Shown piece by piece: positions 24,942-34,328 of a stretch of 64,000 nucleotides of DNA; position 1 is the stretch's first letter, and every line of letters starts with the position of its first letter. Under the pieces are notes generated by a model. That model saw only the letters and a list, made by a program, of their open reading frames with translations, searched no databases and was not told where the DNA came from. A program made the position numbers and the translations under genes. The stretch covers positions 19,284-83,283 of the forward strand of contig JAETSX010000038.1 in NCBI GenBank assembly GCA_021769425.1. The letters run 5' to 3'. The stretch comes from Eubacterium sp. (GTDB lineage Bacteria > Bacillota > Clostridia > Lachnospirales > Lachnospiraceae).

Positions 24942-26726
24942 TTATTTCACATGGAATTTGCTGATCTCTTCCCGCAGAGTCTCTGCGCTCTGTCTGGTTT
25001 TTGTCACCTGCTCTAACACTTCCGCCGACTCACCTGCAATGACAGAGGCCCGCTGGGCAATTTCTGTGGTTCCTTCCGCCCCTTCTTCCGCAGCCTTGGA
25101 AATGTCGCTCATGGAATTCTTGATTCCTTCCATATTGCCGAACAGTTCCTGGGCAATATCGCTGAATTCACGCATCAATACATCCACGGAAGCTCCGTCC
25201 TTATCATACTGTTCCCCAATGGTAAGAAAGCCTTCGTAATCCGTGGAAACGTCTTTCACCACAAAATCCAGCAATTTCCTTGCATTGGTGGAAAGGTTTT
25301 CCACGGCCTCTGTTACCTCCTGGGTCACTTCCTGTATCTTGATTACCGTTTGTCTGGACTGTTCTGCAAGTTCTCCGATTTCCCCTGCAACCACTGCAAA
25401 GCCCCGGCCTGCCTCTCCGGCTCTGGCCGCTTCAATAGAAGCATTTAAAGACAGCAGGTTGGTCTGGGAAACTACGTTCATAATCACCCCGGACAGTTCG
25501 TAAATTTGATCGATAACCTTAGCATTCTCCAGCGCGGACTCTAAATCCTGCTGAATCTCATTCTTCAGATGAGCCGCTTTTTCCTGGGCATTGATAATCC
25601 TGATATTGGTCTGTTCTGCCCTGCCCTTAATTTCAGCGGCGCCCTGGGCTCCGTCCTGGGAACGGCGGGCAATATGCTGCACGGCGCTGTGCATTTCTCC
25701 GGCGGCTTCATCCGCCATGGTTGTGGTGGCCGCCGTTTCCTGCATTCCTGCAGACAATTCCTGGGTGGCCGCAGATACGCCTGCTATATCGTCATTCAGC
25801 TTCGCCACACACTCATTGACAGAGCCTGCTGCAATGCTGATGGTTTCCGATTCCGTCTGCACCTGGCTGATTAGTTTTACCATGGCAGACTTCATATCTT
25901 CAATACACCGGGACAAATGTCCGAAGTCATCCTTCCGTCCCAGAAATCTGTTCATAAAATCACTGGCATAGTCCCCCTTTGCCATGCAGTTCATCTGTTT
26001 TGCAGCGGCATTTAAGGACTTGGTGATATCTGTCACAATCAAAAACGCAATCACTATCAATATCACAATGGACACTGCTATTGATACTGCAGACAGCGTC
26101 CTGGTGGACTGAAAGATTTTCTTTACAGGCGCATTGTTCTCTACAGCCAGGCTTTCCAGCTCATCCACATAATTTCCTGTGCCGATTACCCACTCCCAGG
26201 GTTCGAAAGCCTTGCTGTAAGCGCGTTTGGGATACGTTTCTGTGCTTCCTTCCTTGGTAAAATAATACTCGGTAAAACCTCCGTCCTCCTGACGGCCGTT
26301 TTTGATGATATCCTTAATCATCTGGTATCCATGGCTGTCCTCAAGCTCCATTCGGTTTGTCCTTTCCGTCTCCTGACCCAAAAGAACCACATTGTCGCCC
26401 TCGTAGGTGTCGATCCAGAAATATCCGCTTTCGCCGTAACGAAGCTCCCTTACAAGATCCGCCGCCTGTTTTTTGGCTTCTTCCTCTGTATATGCCCCTT
26501 CCTGGCATTCTGCATAGATCTCATTCAAAAGAGTAATGACATTCCCCACCTGATCTTTGATCTGTTCATCGTAATCATCATAAAGCACTTGCCTCATGCT
26601 GGAAACCGACTGTTGGTAAGATTTTTCCATGCCGCTCATGTTCATAACGCCCATTATGCACATGGCCCCAGCAGCTACGGCCGTCAGCAAAATCAGCCTT
26701 GTACGTACTTTAAGATTTGTAAACAT
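24942..26726 (-). CDS. Methyl-accepting chemotaxis protein with single Cache sensor domain
   Basis: A 594-residue chemoreceptor. An N-terminal membrane span ([15 protein letters not shown]) is followed by an extracytoplasmic sCache domain ([36 protein letters not shown]), a second span ([17 protein letters not shown]), a HAMP region and a signalling tip ([20 protein letters not shown]). sCache domains often sense small organic acids. It has AAAGGA upstream of ATG. It stands alone between the degraded island and the polymerase pair, with no che genes nearby. Confidence 0.9.
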   Translation of the reverse strand: MFTNLKVRTRLILLTAVAAGAMCIMGVMNMSGMEKSYQQSVSSMRQVLYDDYDEQIKDQVGNVITLLNEIYAECQEGAYTEEEAKKQAADLVRELRYGESGYFWIDTYEGDNVVLLGQETERTNRMELEDSHGYQMIKDIIKNGRQEDGGFTEYYFTKEGSTETYPKRAYSKAFEPWEWVIGTGNYVDELESLAVENNAPVKKIFQSTRTLSAVSIAVSIVILIVIAFLIVTDITKSLNAAAKQMNCMAKGDYASDFMNRFLGRKDDFGHLSRCIEDMKSAMVKLISQVQTESETISIAAGSVNECVAKLNDDIAGVSAATQELSAGMQETAATTTMADEAAGEMHSAVQHIARRSQDGAQGAAEIKGRAEQTNIRIINAQEKAAHLKNEIQQDLESALENAKVIDQIYELSGVIMNVVSQTNLLSLNASIEAARAGEAGRGFAVVAGEIGELAEQSRQTVIKIQEVTQEVTEAVENLSTNARKLLDFVVKDVSTDYEGFLTIGEQYDKDGASVDVLMREFSDIAQELFGNMEGIKNSMSDISKAAEEGAEGTTEIAQRASVIAGESAEVLEQVTKTRQSAETLREEISKFHVK

Positions 26727-26944
26727 TCTGCATCATCCTTTCCCTTGTAAACGTGGAAGAAAAATCACGGCATCCTCTGCGGGAGTTTTGCTTCCATGGC
26801 TTTCCTGTAGCCTTATTTTATCACAAAACAAAAGGGTGAATATGTTTTTTTTCATAAACATGTATGGAAAAATTGATTAAAAGCAAACACTTGCACGCAG
26901 ACGCAGGCGCCGCAAGCAGCCGCACTCAGCGCAGATGGCAATGA

Positions 26945-27301
26945 TTAATCGCAATCAATAAACATGGCAAAGATTTCTCCCTGTAAATCAGAAATATCCG
27001 CAAAGGGGATCTGAACGCCTTCCATCCTCAAAACTTTGGCTGTAAGATCCACTTGAGATATTACCCCTGTTATCTTTGCATACTGCCCGTTTTGGAAGTA
27101 CTCTGCCGTAACAAGATCGCCGCTGCATATCCGGCGCAGCCTTCTGTCCAGTTCCTCTGCCCAATCCTCCGGAAGTTCTTTCCTGGGCTCTGGGATCTGT
27201 TCTTTTTTCCTGAGGGCTTCCTGAAAGCCTTTCAGGGCGTCAAAGGGCATAAACTGTTTGGCTCGGGCTGCAGGAGGCATTTTGCTGTATCTTCTATTCA
27301 C
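26945..27301 (-). CDS. YolD-like protein, partner of the Y-family polymerase
   Basis: A 118-residue protein of the YolD family: RAKQFMPFDALKGFQEALRK followed by a beta-rich second half (GVISQVDLTAKVLRMEG). A GTG at 27301 overlapping the polymerase stop, with GGAGG upstream, gives the family's usual length; a longer open frame upstream lies inside the polymerase gene. YolD-like proteins are regularly encoded next to Y-family polymerases in Firmicutes and are thought to take part in UmuCD-like translesion synthesis. Confidence 0.78.
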   Translation of the reverse strand: MNRRYSKMPPAARAKQFMPFDALKGFQEALRKKEQIPEPRKELPEDWAEELDRRLRRICSGDLVTAEYFQNGQYAKITGVISQVDLTAKVLRMEGVQIPFADISDLQGEIFAMFIDCD

Positions 27302-28559
27302 CGCTTTTATGCCCTCCAATCTGACGGTTTCTGGCCATAGCCGTTCCTTCCTCCAGCAAATCCATCCCTCGGACAAGGGCATTTTTCCCAAACCGCCTTT
27401 TGATTTCAAGAACCGCCTGCTGCAGTTTTTTCTCCCGATCCATTTCCGAAGCGTCCGTAAACAGGCGGTACTGCTGATACTCTTCTTTTGCAATGCCGCT
27501 GAAGGTAACGTCCAGCCTGCGGATTGGCGCTCCTCTCAGCACAATGCGCTCATATAAACTGAGCACGCAGGGCATGATATCCCGATAGCTGTTTGTTGGA
27601 TCAGGCATTGACATGCTGCCTGCAGACGGCTTTAATCCTGTTTCATAGGAATAGCCTGCCGCAACAGAAACCGTTCGGGCCGTAAGGCCCTGTTCGGCCA
27701 AATCAAGACAGAGAGCGTCCGCCATTTCTTTTAACAGCAGCTTGCACTCTTCAAAAGAATAATCTCTGAGCAGAACCTGCCCGCTGGAAAGTGAGCTGCT
27801 TTTGGGTTGGTAAGACTTAATATCCGCCATTGTTGCACTTTCCCGGCCCCAGGCATGGTCAATGAGAAGTTCCGCATCTATGCCGAACATCCCATACAGC
27901 ATTCCTTCCTCTGCGCGGGCGATGTCACCCATAGTCAGAATCCCCACACGGGCAAGGCGGTTTGCAGTCCCTTCCCCCACTCTCCAGAAATCCGTCAGAG
28001 GCCTGTGATACCACAAAGCCTGCCGATACCCTATCTCATCCAGATAACCGATAGAATCTTCTGCGTGCTTGGCCGTGAGATCCAATGCCGTCTTCGCAAG
28101 ATACAGGTTCGTTCCAATACCTGCAGCCGCCGGTATCCCTGTCGTTTCCCTGATATCCGCCATAATTTTCCGCGCCAGTTCCCTGGCCGTAAGCTGATAC
28201 AGTCCAAGGTACTCAGTAACGTCCAGAAACGCTTCGTCGATGGAATAGACATGAATATCCTCTTTGGCAATATATTTCAGATACACTGCGTAAATTTCTG
28301 CGGAATATTCAATGTACCGTTTCATCCTGGGCGGCGCCATAATGTATTTCACATGAGCCGGTATCTGGTATACCCGGCAGCGGTTTTTGATTCCAAGGGC
28401 TTTCATGGAGGGGGAAATGGCAAGGCACAAAGCTCCCTTTCCACGATCCGGATCGGCCACAGCCAGATTGGTTTTCATAGGATCCAGCCCACGGTCCGCA
28501 CATTCCGCGGAAGCGTAAAATGATTTTAAATCTATGCACAGATATCTGTTTTCTTCCAT
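27294..28559 (-). CDS. Y-family DNA polymerase (UmuC/DinB-like)
   Basis: A 421-residue translesion polymerase: CIDLKSFYASAECADRGLDP with catalytic Asp, SIDEAFLDVTEYL with the Asp-Glu pair, a thumb helix-hairpin-helix segment (GEGTANRLARVGILTMGDIA) and a little-finger domain. The start at 28559 follows TTGGAGAGTTTTAGT; the open frame continues upstream to 28718 but that sequence is a hairpin repeat and not family-like. It bypasses DNA lesions in the cytoplasm. It is cotranscribed with the YolD-like gene. The upstream region contains a palindrome (AATTC...GAATT), but no recognisable LexA box was seen. Confidence 0.87.
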   Translation of the reverse strand: MEENRYLCIDLKSFYASAECADRGLDPMKTNLAVADPDRGKGALCLAISPSMKALGIKNRCRVYQIPAHVKYIMAPPRMKRYIEYSAEIYAVYLKYIAKEDIHVYSIDEAFLDVTEYLGLYQLTARELARKIMADIRETTGIPAAAGIGTNLYLAKTALDLTAKHAEDSIGYLDEIGYRQALWYHRPLTDFWRVGEGTANRLARVGILTMGDIARAEEGMLYGMFGIDAELLIDHAWGRESATMADIKSYQPKSSSLSSGQVLLRDYSFEECKLLLKEMADALCLDLAEQGLTARTVSVAAGYSYETGLKPSAGSMSMPDPTNSYRDIMPCVLSLYERIVLRGAPIRRLDVTFSGIAKEEYQQYRLFTDASEMDREKKLQQAVLEIKRRFGKNALVRGMDLLEEGTAMARNRQIGGHKSGE

Positions 28560-28696
28560 ACTAAAACTCTCCAATTCTGAAATATTGGAATTAGTATCTG
28601 TGATTTTAGAATTATTATTACTGAAAGCATATTGCGTTTCTAAGGAACTGCCGCAAAATAACATGCCCATATTGCGTAGGATTTTTCTTTGAGAGT

Positions 28697-28748
28697 GCAA
28701 TGCAAAAATCGCGCGCATAGCGGGCTATGTAAACGATTTTTGCATTGT
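28697..28748. repeat. 52-bp hairpin element abutting the truncated ATPase
   Basis: Arms CAATGCAAAAATCG (28698-28711) and CGATTTTTGCATTG (28734-28747) are perfectly complementary, with an inner pair GCATAGC/GCTATG. It sits directly beyond the stop codon at 28750. Confidence 0.85.
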
Positions 28749-28749
28749 G

Positions 28750-29313
28750 CTATCGAAGATAGAGGGCGTCCGGTTCCATGTAGTCCTCTAACATTTGCAG
28801 GGTTGTCTCGCCGTTGGAATATTTTTCCTGGCAGAAGATCATGTTTTCTATGGCCTTTCTCATCTGCCAGGAGCTCTTCAGTTCTCCCCTCCGCTCTTTG
28901 GGCATCCCTCTTCGGATATGCTCATAGATATACCCTTCTTCCAGAACCTGCTCCTGCTGAATTTTCTTAATTTCATATAAAATATCTTCACTTTTAATAT
29001 ATCTGCTCCCTTTCGGAATACGGGCAGCGCTTCCATCCTCTTCCTCCCCCACGGAATACCGGCATTCCTCAATAAACTGTGTGAAATAGGAACCGAACAT
29101 ATTGCAGGCTGCACACTCCTGCCCTTGTAATTTCAGCTTATTGGCTATGATATTGAGCATGGTTGATTTGCCGGAGGCATTGCCGCCATACAGAATTGTA
29201 ATAGGCCCAAACAAAAGCGCCCTTTCTGTCATTTTGGCAAATACATGATACGGATAAAGATTGGGATTTTTCACTGTCCGTTCGGAAAGCAGAAAACTGC
29301 TTAAGTAAATCAA
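28750..29313 (-). pseudogene. ABC-type ATP-binding protein truncated just before Walker B
   Basis: About 187 residues with Walker A (YGGNASGKST) and a signature-like YSNGETTLQ. In this family the signature is followed within ~20 residues by the Walker B strand ending DEPE. Here the chain ends PDALYLR-stop, exactly at that strand, where the hairpin element at 28697-28748 begins. The start is taken as TTG at 29313 because GGAGGTAG precedes it by 8 nt. Without Walker B the protein cannot hydrolyse ATP normally, so it is probably a broken gene. Confidence 0.68.
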
Positions 29314-29408
29314 TTTTTCTACCTCCACCCAAACACAATACCTTGACAACGCAGCAAATGGAGCTAAGTCCCACCCCCCCCGCTTATCAGAAAGCTGCCC
29401 CCATCTCG

Positions 29409-30815
29409 CTACTCCTTTCCATTCCAGCAGTAAGTGCAAAGCTTATGCTTTTCTAATCCCGTGGCGTCCAGCATATCATCCAGCCGGTTAAACTGCAGGG
29501 AGGTGAAGCCCTGCTCCTTACGCATTTCTTCCACCATCTTTTTGTACCGTTCGGATTCCGGATCTGCATATTCCGCCAGAATCTCCTCCGTCACATTCCC
29601 CTTCTCCAGCTTGTCAATCACCCGGCGGGAAAACAAATCCATATCGGAAGTGGAACGGGAAAAGTTCAGGTATTTACAGCCATACAGAATCGGCGGGCAT
29701 GCCGGCCTGACGTGCACCTCTGTGGCTCCGCTCTGATAAAGGAACTCTACTGTCTCCCGAAGCTGAGTTCCCCTCACAATCGAGTCGTCAATCAATATCA
29801 TACTCTTATCCTGAATCAAATCCTTCACCGCCAAAAGCTTCATTTTGGCAATCAAATCCCGTTTGCTCTGAATGGTAGGCATAAAGGATCTGGGCCAGGT
29901 AGGGGTATATTTGATAAAAGGCCTGGTAAAGGGTATGCCGGACTCATTGGCATATCCAATTGCATGGGGAACGCCGGAATCCGGAACCCCTGCCACAATG
30001 TCCGGCTTTACATCATCCCGCTTGGCCATCTTCTTTCCGCAGTGATAGCGCATCTGCTCCACATTCATCCCCTCATAAGAACTGGCAGGATACCCGTAAT
30101 ACACCCAGAGGAACGTACAGATTTTCATTTCATCTCCGGGTTCCGACAAAGTTATGCAGCTCTTATCTGTCACCAGGGCAATTTCCCCGGGTCCCAGCTC
30201 TTTATAATCAGAATAACCCAGGTTATGATAAGCAAAGTCCTCAAGGGAAATGCAGAATGCATCTTCTTTCCTGCCGATGACCACCGGAGTTCTGCCGTAC
30301 TTATCCCTTGCCGCATACAGCCCTGCCTGATTCATCAGTATCAGGGACAGAGAACCCTCCACGGTATCCAGCGCATAACGGATGCCTTCGATTAAATTTT
30401 CCTTCTGATTAATTAGCGCCGCCACCAGTTCCGTGGCGTTGATTTCCCCGCCGCTCTGTTCCATGAAATGGGAGTGGCCGCCGTCAAACAACTGCTGCAG
30501 CAGCTGATCGCTGTTGTTTATTTTCCCTACTGTGGTAATCGCATAAGTCCCATGATGAGAACGTATCATCAGCGGCTGAGGCTCATAGTCTGAGATACAG
30601 CCGATCCCGGACCATCCTTTCATCTCACTGACATCTTTATCAAATTTCGTCCGGAAGGGAGCATTTTCAATATTGTGAATTGCCCGGTTAAAGCCTTTTT
30701 CCCCCAATACTGCCATTCCGCCCCGCCTGGTTCCCAGATGGGAATGGTAGTCAATGCCGAAAAACAAATCAAATACGCAATCCTGCTGTGATGCTACGCC
30801 AAAAAAACCGCCCAT
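29409..30815 (-). CDS. Amidophosphoribosyltransferase (PurF) homologue without the N-terminal catalytic cysteine
   Basis: A 468-residue protein with the PurF layout: an N-terminal glutaminase-like domain (GTRRGGMAVLG, DKYGRTPVVIG) and a type I phosphoribosyltransferase domain with the PRPP loop MILIDDSIVRGTQ. In PurF the mature N-terminus begins with the nucleophilic cysteine (CGVFG-like). Here it reads MGGFFGVAS, with glycine in that place, so glutamine hydrolysis should be lost. It may use free ammonia, act on another substrate, or be regulatory. The start has AAAGAGGAAAAA before ATG. It stands as a single gene, not in a pur operon. Confidence 0.85.
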   Translation of the reverse strand: MGGFFGVASQQDCVFDLFFGIDYHSHLGTRRGGMAVLGEKGFNRAIHNIENAPFRTKFDKDVSEMKGWSGIGCISDYEPQPLMIRSHHGTYAITTVGKINNSDQLLQQLFDGGHSHFMEQSGGEINATELVAALINQKENLIEGIRYALDTVEGSLSLILMNQAGLYAARDKYGRTPVVIGRKEDAFCISLEDFAYHNLGYSDYKELGPGEIALVTDKSCITLSEPGDEMKICTFLWVYYGYPASSYEGMNVEQMRYHCGKKMAKRDDVKPDIVAGVPDSGVPHAIGYANESGIPFTRPFIKYTPTWPRSFMPTIQSKRDLIAKMKLLAVKDLIQDKSMILIDDSIVRGTQLRETVEFLYQSGATEVHVRPACPPILYGCKYLNFSRSTSDMDLFSRRVIDKLEKGNVTEEILAEYADPESERYKKMVEEMRKEQGFTSLQFNRLDDMLDATGLEKHKLCTYCWNGKE

Positions 30816-30881
30816 TTTTTCCTCTTTCCTTTCTGTCCTGTGATCCGCCGTTTTACTGCGGAATATTTCATGTCAGGCATT

Positions 30882-30911
30882 ATTATACATGGTTTCCGTA
30901 TCATTGTGCAA
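30882..30911 (-). promoter_or_regulatory. Promoter of the PurF-like gene
   Basis: Minus strand: TTGCAC (30911-30906), 18-nt spacer, TATAAT (30887-30882), about 65 nt before the start codon. Confidence 0.6.
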
Positions 30912-30959
30912 TCATTTACTGACATATTTTTCGTAAATTTATAAAATTTAAACATCCAC

Positions 30960-30988
30960 TGTACATATTCTTCCATTACGTTTATAAT
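30960..30988 (+). promoter_or_regulatory. Promoter of the OpuC-type transporter operon
   Basis: TGTACA (30960-30965), 17-nt spacer and TATAAT (30983-30988). The -35 is weak and the -10 is consensus. It is divergent from the PurF-like promoter. Confidence 0.5.
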
Positions 30989-31046
30989 AAGAAAAGCCTA
31001 CGCTGAAACATCTCAGCAAAGTCCTGACACAGGAGGTAACTACTTC

Positions 31047-31688
31047 ATGATGTACCAGCAAATTACAGATTATTTTCAAATGAACAGCGGCCGGTTCCTT
31101 ACCATGCTCACAGACCATATCCGAATCAGCCTGTGCGCTTTACTGATTGCAGTCCTGATTGCAGTGCCCGCCGGTTTTTGCTGCGTCCGGTTTTCGGCCC
31201 TGCAGAAACCTGTTTCCACGGTATTTGGAATTCTCCGCATCATCCCAAGTCTGGCCATCCTTCTTTTGGCGCTGCCAATCCTTGGCGCCGGAGCTGTCCC
31301 GGCAACAATTGCGCTGACCATTCTGGCGATTCCGCCGGTTCTGGAAAATACCATTGCAGGATTAAAGGATGTTCCCCCTTTTCTGTTAGAAACCGCCAGC
31401 GGAATGGGAATGACCGGGAATCAAGTCTGGACCAGAGTCCGGTTTCCCCTTGCGCTTCCGTTGATTTTAACCGGCATGAAAACAGCCGCCGTGGAAATCA
31501 TTGCCAGCGCAACTCTGGCGGCAAGAATCGGAGCCGGCGGACTGGGAGATCTGATTTTTACAGGAATCGGTCTGTTTCGGACAGATCTTCTGCTGATAGG
31601 CGGAATTTCAGTGGCTTTGCTGTCATTTTCCGCCGGAATTTTCTTTCACTTATTGGAAAAAATAATATTAAAATACAAAAGATTTTAA
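31047..31688 (+). CDS. ABC transporter permease, OpuCB/BilE-type (quaternary amine/osmoprotectant)
   Basis: A 213-residue permease with about six spans and the binding-protein-dependent transport loop (EIIASATLAARIGAGGLGD). It resembles the permeases of betaine/carnitine/choline OpuC-type importers. AGGAGG precedes tandem ATGs at 31047/31050; the first is annotated. It is the first gene of a four-gene importer (permease, binding lipoprotein, ATPase, permease) and probably forms a heterodimeric channel with the product of 33613-34242. Confidence 0.88.
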   Translation: MMYQQITDYFQMNSGRFLTMLTDHIRISLCALLIAVLIAVPAGFCCVRFSALQKPVSTVFGILRIIPSLAILLLALPILGAGAVPATIALTILAIPPVLENTIAGLKDVPPFLLETASGMGMTGNQVWTRVRFPLALPLILTGMKTAAVEIIASATLAARIGAGGLGDLIFTGIGLFRTDLLLIGGISVALLSFSAGIFFHLLEKIILKYKRF

Positions 31689-31700
31689 AGGAGACATGTT

Positions 31701-32594
31701 ATGAAAACGAAAAGATTTATGGCTTTGCTGCTGGCCGCAGCATCATTGCTCACTTTCTCCCTTTCCGGCTGCGGAACATCTGACCAGGGAACTATCCGCG
31801 TCGGCTCCAAAGATTTCACGGAAAGCCTGATTGTGGCGGAAATCTATGCACTGGCGCTGGAAGACAACGGCTACAAAGTAGACCGGAAACTGAATGTGGC
31901 CGGTTCTCTGGTGCACACCGCAATTACCGATGACGAATTTGACCTCTATCCGGAATATACGGGAACCGCCCTGCTCTCTGTTTTGCAGATGGATATGGAC
32001 AGCGATCCGGATTCCGTATACAACACGGTAAAAGAAGAATATAACAAACAATTCGAACTTACCTGGCTGGACTCTACCCAGGTCAATGACAGAAACGGCA
32101 TTGCCATACGCAAAGAAACGGCCCAGCAATACGGCATTGCCACCATGTCAGATTTGCAGGCCAATGCGGACAAGCTGAAACTCTGTTCCCAGGGAGAATT
32201 TGAACAGCGGGAGGACGGTCTGCCCGGCCTTGCCAAAGTCTACGGCGAATTTAATTTCGCCTCCATCAAGCTCTACGACAGCGGCCTGAAATATCAGATT
32301 TTAGAAAATGGGGAAGCTGACGTATGCCCGGCCTACTCCACCGATGCACAGCTTGTGAATACGGACAAGTTCGCTTATCTGGAAGACGACAAACAGTTCT
32401 GGCCGCCTTATTATATGGCTCCCGTCGTCAGAAATGACGCTTTAAAAGAGAATCCTGAAATTGCTGAAATCCTCAACAAAGTCAGCGCCAAACTGGACAC
32501 GGAAACCATGATTTCCCTGAATGCGAAGGTGGATATCGACAAACAGGAATACGATGAAGTGGCAAAGGAATTCTACGATTCCATCCGCAAATAA
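31701..32594 (+). CDS. Quaternary-amine-binding lipoprotein (OpuCC/OsmF-type)
   Basis: A 297-residue substrate-binding protein. The signal peptide ends in a lipobox (FSLSGCG), and the mature part starts with TIRVGSKDFTESLIVAEIYA, the hallmark of glycine-betaine/choline/carnitine-binding OpuC family proteins. DLYPEYTGTAL is a further family motif. It should be anchored to the outer face of the membrane and deliver substrate to the permeases. The 3' end (last nine codons, stop and following bases) is tandemly repeated downstream at a 39-bp period. Confidence 0.9.
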   Translation: MKTKRFMALLLAAASLLTFSLSGCGTSDQGTIRVGSKDFTESLIVAEIYALALEDNGYKVDRKLNVAGSLVHTAITDDEFDLYPEYTGTALLSVLQMDMDSDPDSVYNTVKEEYNKQFELTWLDSTQVNDRNGIAIRKETAQQYGIATMSDLQANADKLKLCSQGEFEQREDGLPGLAKVYGEFNFASIKLYDSGLKYQILENGEADVCPAYSTDAQLVNTDKFAYLEDDKQFWPPYYMAPVVRNDALKENPEIAEILNKVSAKLDTETMISLNAKVDIDKQEYDEVAKEFYDSIRK

Positions 32595-32680
32595 ACTGCC
32601 GCACAGGAATTCTGCAATTCTATCCATGAATAAACTGCCGCACAGGAATTCTGCAATTCTATCCATGGATAAACTGCAGA
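32568..32680. repeat. 39-bp tandem repeat spanning the binding-protein stop codon
   Basis: Units start at 32568, 32607 and 32646 (GAATTCTACGATTCC / GAATTCTGCAATTC / GAATTCTGCAATTC), each containing a TAAACTGC block. The first unit includes the real stop (32592-32594). The copies lie in the gap before the ATPase gene. Confidence 0.92.
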
Positions 32681-32738
32681 TAATAACATAAGAAGGCTGT
32701 TTTAGCCTGAATCACAGTACACAACCGGAGGTTATCAG

Positions 32739-33506
32739 ATGGTACACGCAATCGAATTTCAAAATGTGACCAAAACGTTCCCGGGCTCTTTGAGCAATGC
32801 CGTCGATCAAATCAATTTCACTGTAGAGGAAGGGGAATTCATCACCATTCTGGGTTCCTCCGGCTGCGGGAAAACAACGCTGCTAAAAATGATCAACCGG
32901 CTTTACGAGCCCGACGCCGGCAAAATCCTTTTATTTGGGGAGGACATAAGTTCCATAAACGCGGTAAAGCTGAGGCGCCGGATCGGCTATGTCATTCAGC
33001 AAATCGGCTTGTTTCCCCACATTACGGTAGGCGGCAATATTGCCATGACGCCAAACTTATTGAAATGGGACAAGGAGAAAACAAAGGCCCGGGTAGATCA
33101 GCTTCTTACTATGGCAGGACTGGAACCCGAAGAATACAAAAACCGGTATCCCGCCCAGCTTTCCGGCGGCCAGCAGCAGCGGGTGGGCCTGGCCCGGGCG
33201 CTGGCGGCTGATCCGAAAATCATGCTGTTAGACGAGCCATTCGGAGCCATTGATTCCATCACCCGCACCCGACTGCAGGATGAACTTCTTACCCTGCACC
33301 GGGGCATGAAGAAAACATTTCTCTTTGTGACCCATGATATTGAAGAAGCCTTTAAGCTGGGAACACGGGTGATGATTATGAACAAAGGACAGATCCTGCA
33401 ATTTGACACGCCGGAACAGATTATTCTGCACCCGGCAGACGGATTTGTCACATCCCTGGTGGAATCCGCAAGGGAAAAAGAACGGTTCTGGGAAAAATTT
33501 AAATAA
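32739..33506 (+). CDS. ABC transporter ATPase, OpuCA-type
   Basis: A 255-residue ATPase: Walker A GSSGCGKTT, Q-loop YVIQQIGLFPHITVGGN, signature LSGGQQQRVGLARAL, Walker B IMLLDEPFGAID and switch His (VTHDIEEA). These are typical of the glycine-betaine/proline/carnitine branch (QIGLFPH). The C-terminal CBS domains found in many OpuCA proteins are absent, so osmotic control through CBS is not expected. It powers import through the two flanking permeases. CCGGAGGTTATCAG precedes ATG. Confidence 0.9.
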   Translation: MVHAIEFQNVTKTFPGSLSNAVDQINFTVEEGEFITILGSSGCGKTTLLKMINRLYEPDAGKILLFGEDISSINAVKLRRRIGYVIQQIGLFPHITVGGNIAMTPNLLKWDKEKTKARVDQLLTMAGLEPEEYKNRYPAQLSGGQQQRVGLARALAADPKIMLLDEPFGAIDSITRTRLQDELLTLHRGMKKTFLFVTHDIEEAFKLGTRVMIMNKGQILQFDTPEQIILHPADGFVTSLVESAREKERFWEKFK

Positions 33507-33524
33507 AAGATGCTTTAAATAGGC

Positions 33525-33600
33525 TGTATTTCACGGATATTTGAAATTCGCTGCACTTCACGGATATCCGATTCACAGATATTTGAAATACGTTATATGT
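33525..33600. repeat. Imperfect repeats in the gap between ATPase and permease genes
   Basis: CACGGATATTTGAAATTCG, CACGGATATCCGATT and CACAGATATTTGAAATACG repeat in the 106-bp gap. They do not reach the stop codon at 33504-33506. Confidence 0.6.
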
Positions 33601-33612
33601 AGGAGAATTCAA

Positions 33613-34242
33613 ATGATAGATTATATGGTAAAACACTACGACGATTTAATCAGAGCCACATTGGAACATCTGCAGATCGTGCTGATAACGCTGCTGCTTT
33701 CTCTTGTGCTTGCATCCTTCTTCACCCTGCTCTGCACCTACTTTAAAACTGCTTCAAGGATTATCCCGGGAATTTTATCCATGATTTATTCCATTCCCAG
33801 CCTTGCCATGTTCGCCCTGTTAATCCCTCTGACCGGCCTTGGCAAAACCACGGCAATTATTGTGCTGGTGATTTACAACCAGTATCTCCTGCTGCAGAAC
33901 TTTCTGGCCGGATTAAACGGCATTGATAAAAGCATTGCAGAGGCGGCCATGAGCATGGGCATGACTCCCCTGCAGACCCTTGTAAAAATCAAGCTGCCCC
34001 TTTCCAGGAAAGCATTTATTGCCGGAATCCGCATTGCTATGGTTGCCACTGTCAGCATTGCCACCATTGCCGCCTCCATCAATGCCGGAGGCCTTGGCTC
34101 CATCCTTTTTGACGGGCTGCGGACTATGAATCCGGCAAAGATTGTATGGGGCAGCCTTCTGTCCGCGCTGCTGGCAGTTTTCATTGACGGGCTCTTGAGG
34201 TTTGCAGAGAAACGCCTGGCGCTCCACCCGGTCAGAAATTAG
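33613..34242 (+). CDS. ABC transporter permease, OpuCD-type
   Basis: A 209-residue permease with the ABC loop (EAAMSMGMTPLQTLVKIKLP) and several spans (LVLASFFTLLCTYF, SLAMFALLIPLTGLGKT). It is the second membrane subunit of the importer that begins at 31047. ATG at 33613 follows AGGAGAATTCAA; an upstream ATG at 33541 overlaps the repeats and lacks a ribosome site. Downstream, the convergent gene ends at 34329. Confidence 0.86.
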   Translation: MIDYMVKHYDDLIRATLEHLQIVLITLLLSLVLASFFTLLCTYFKTASRIIPGILSMIYSIPSLAMFALLIPLTGLGKTTAIIVLVIYNQYLLLQNFLAGLNGIDKSIAEAAMSMGMTPLQTLVKIKLPLSRKAFIAGIRIAMVATVSIATIAASINAGGLGSILFDGLRTMNPAKIVWGSLLSALLAVFIDGLLRFAEKRLALHPVRN

Positions 34243-34328
34243 CCTGGCGCTTTGCATGATTCGAGCCAGTGCAAGGCAAAATTTCGACAGCGACGTGGTT
34301 CCATCGACTAGAAATTTTAACGCCGCTC

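Noticed and set aside
28560..28696. SOS (LexA) box upstream of the Y-family polymerase
   Set aside because: Only an AT-rich palindrome is seen; no match to the Firmicute LexA consensus.
34243..34328. Possible terminator after the last OpuC-type permease
   Set aside because: Only weak complementarity (TTGCA/TGCAA) without a T-run.
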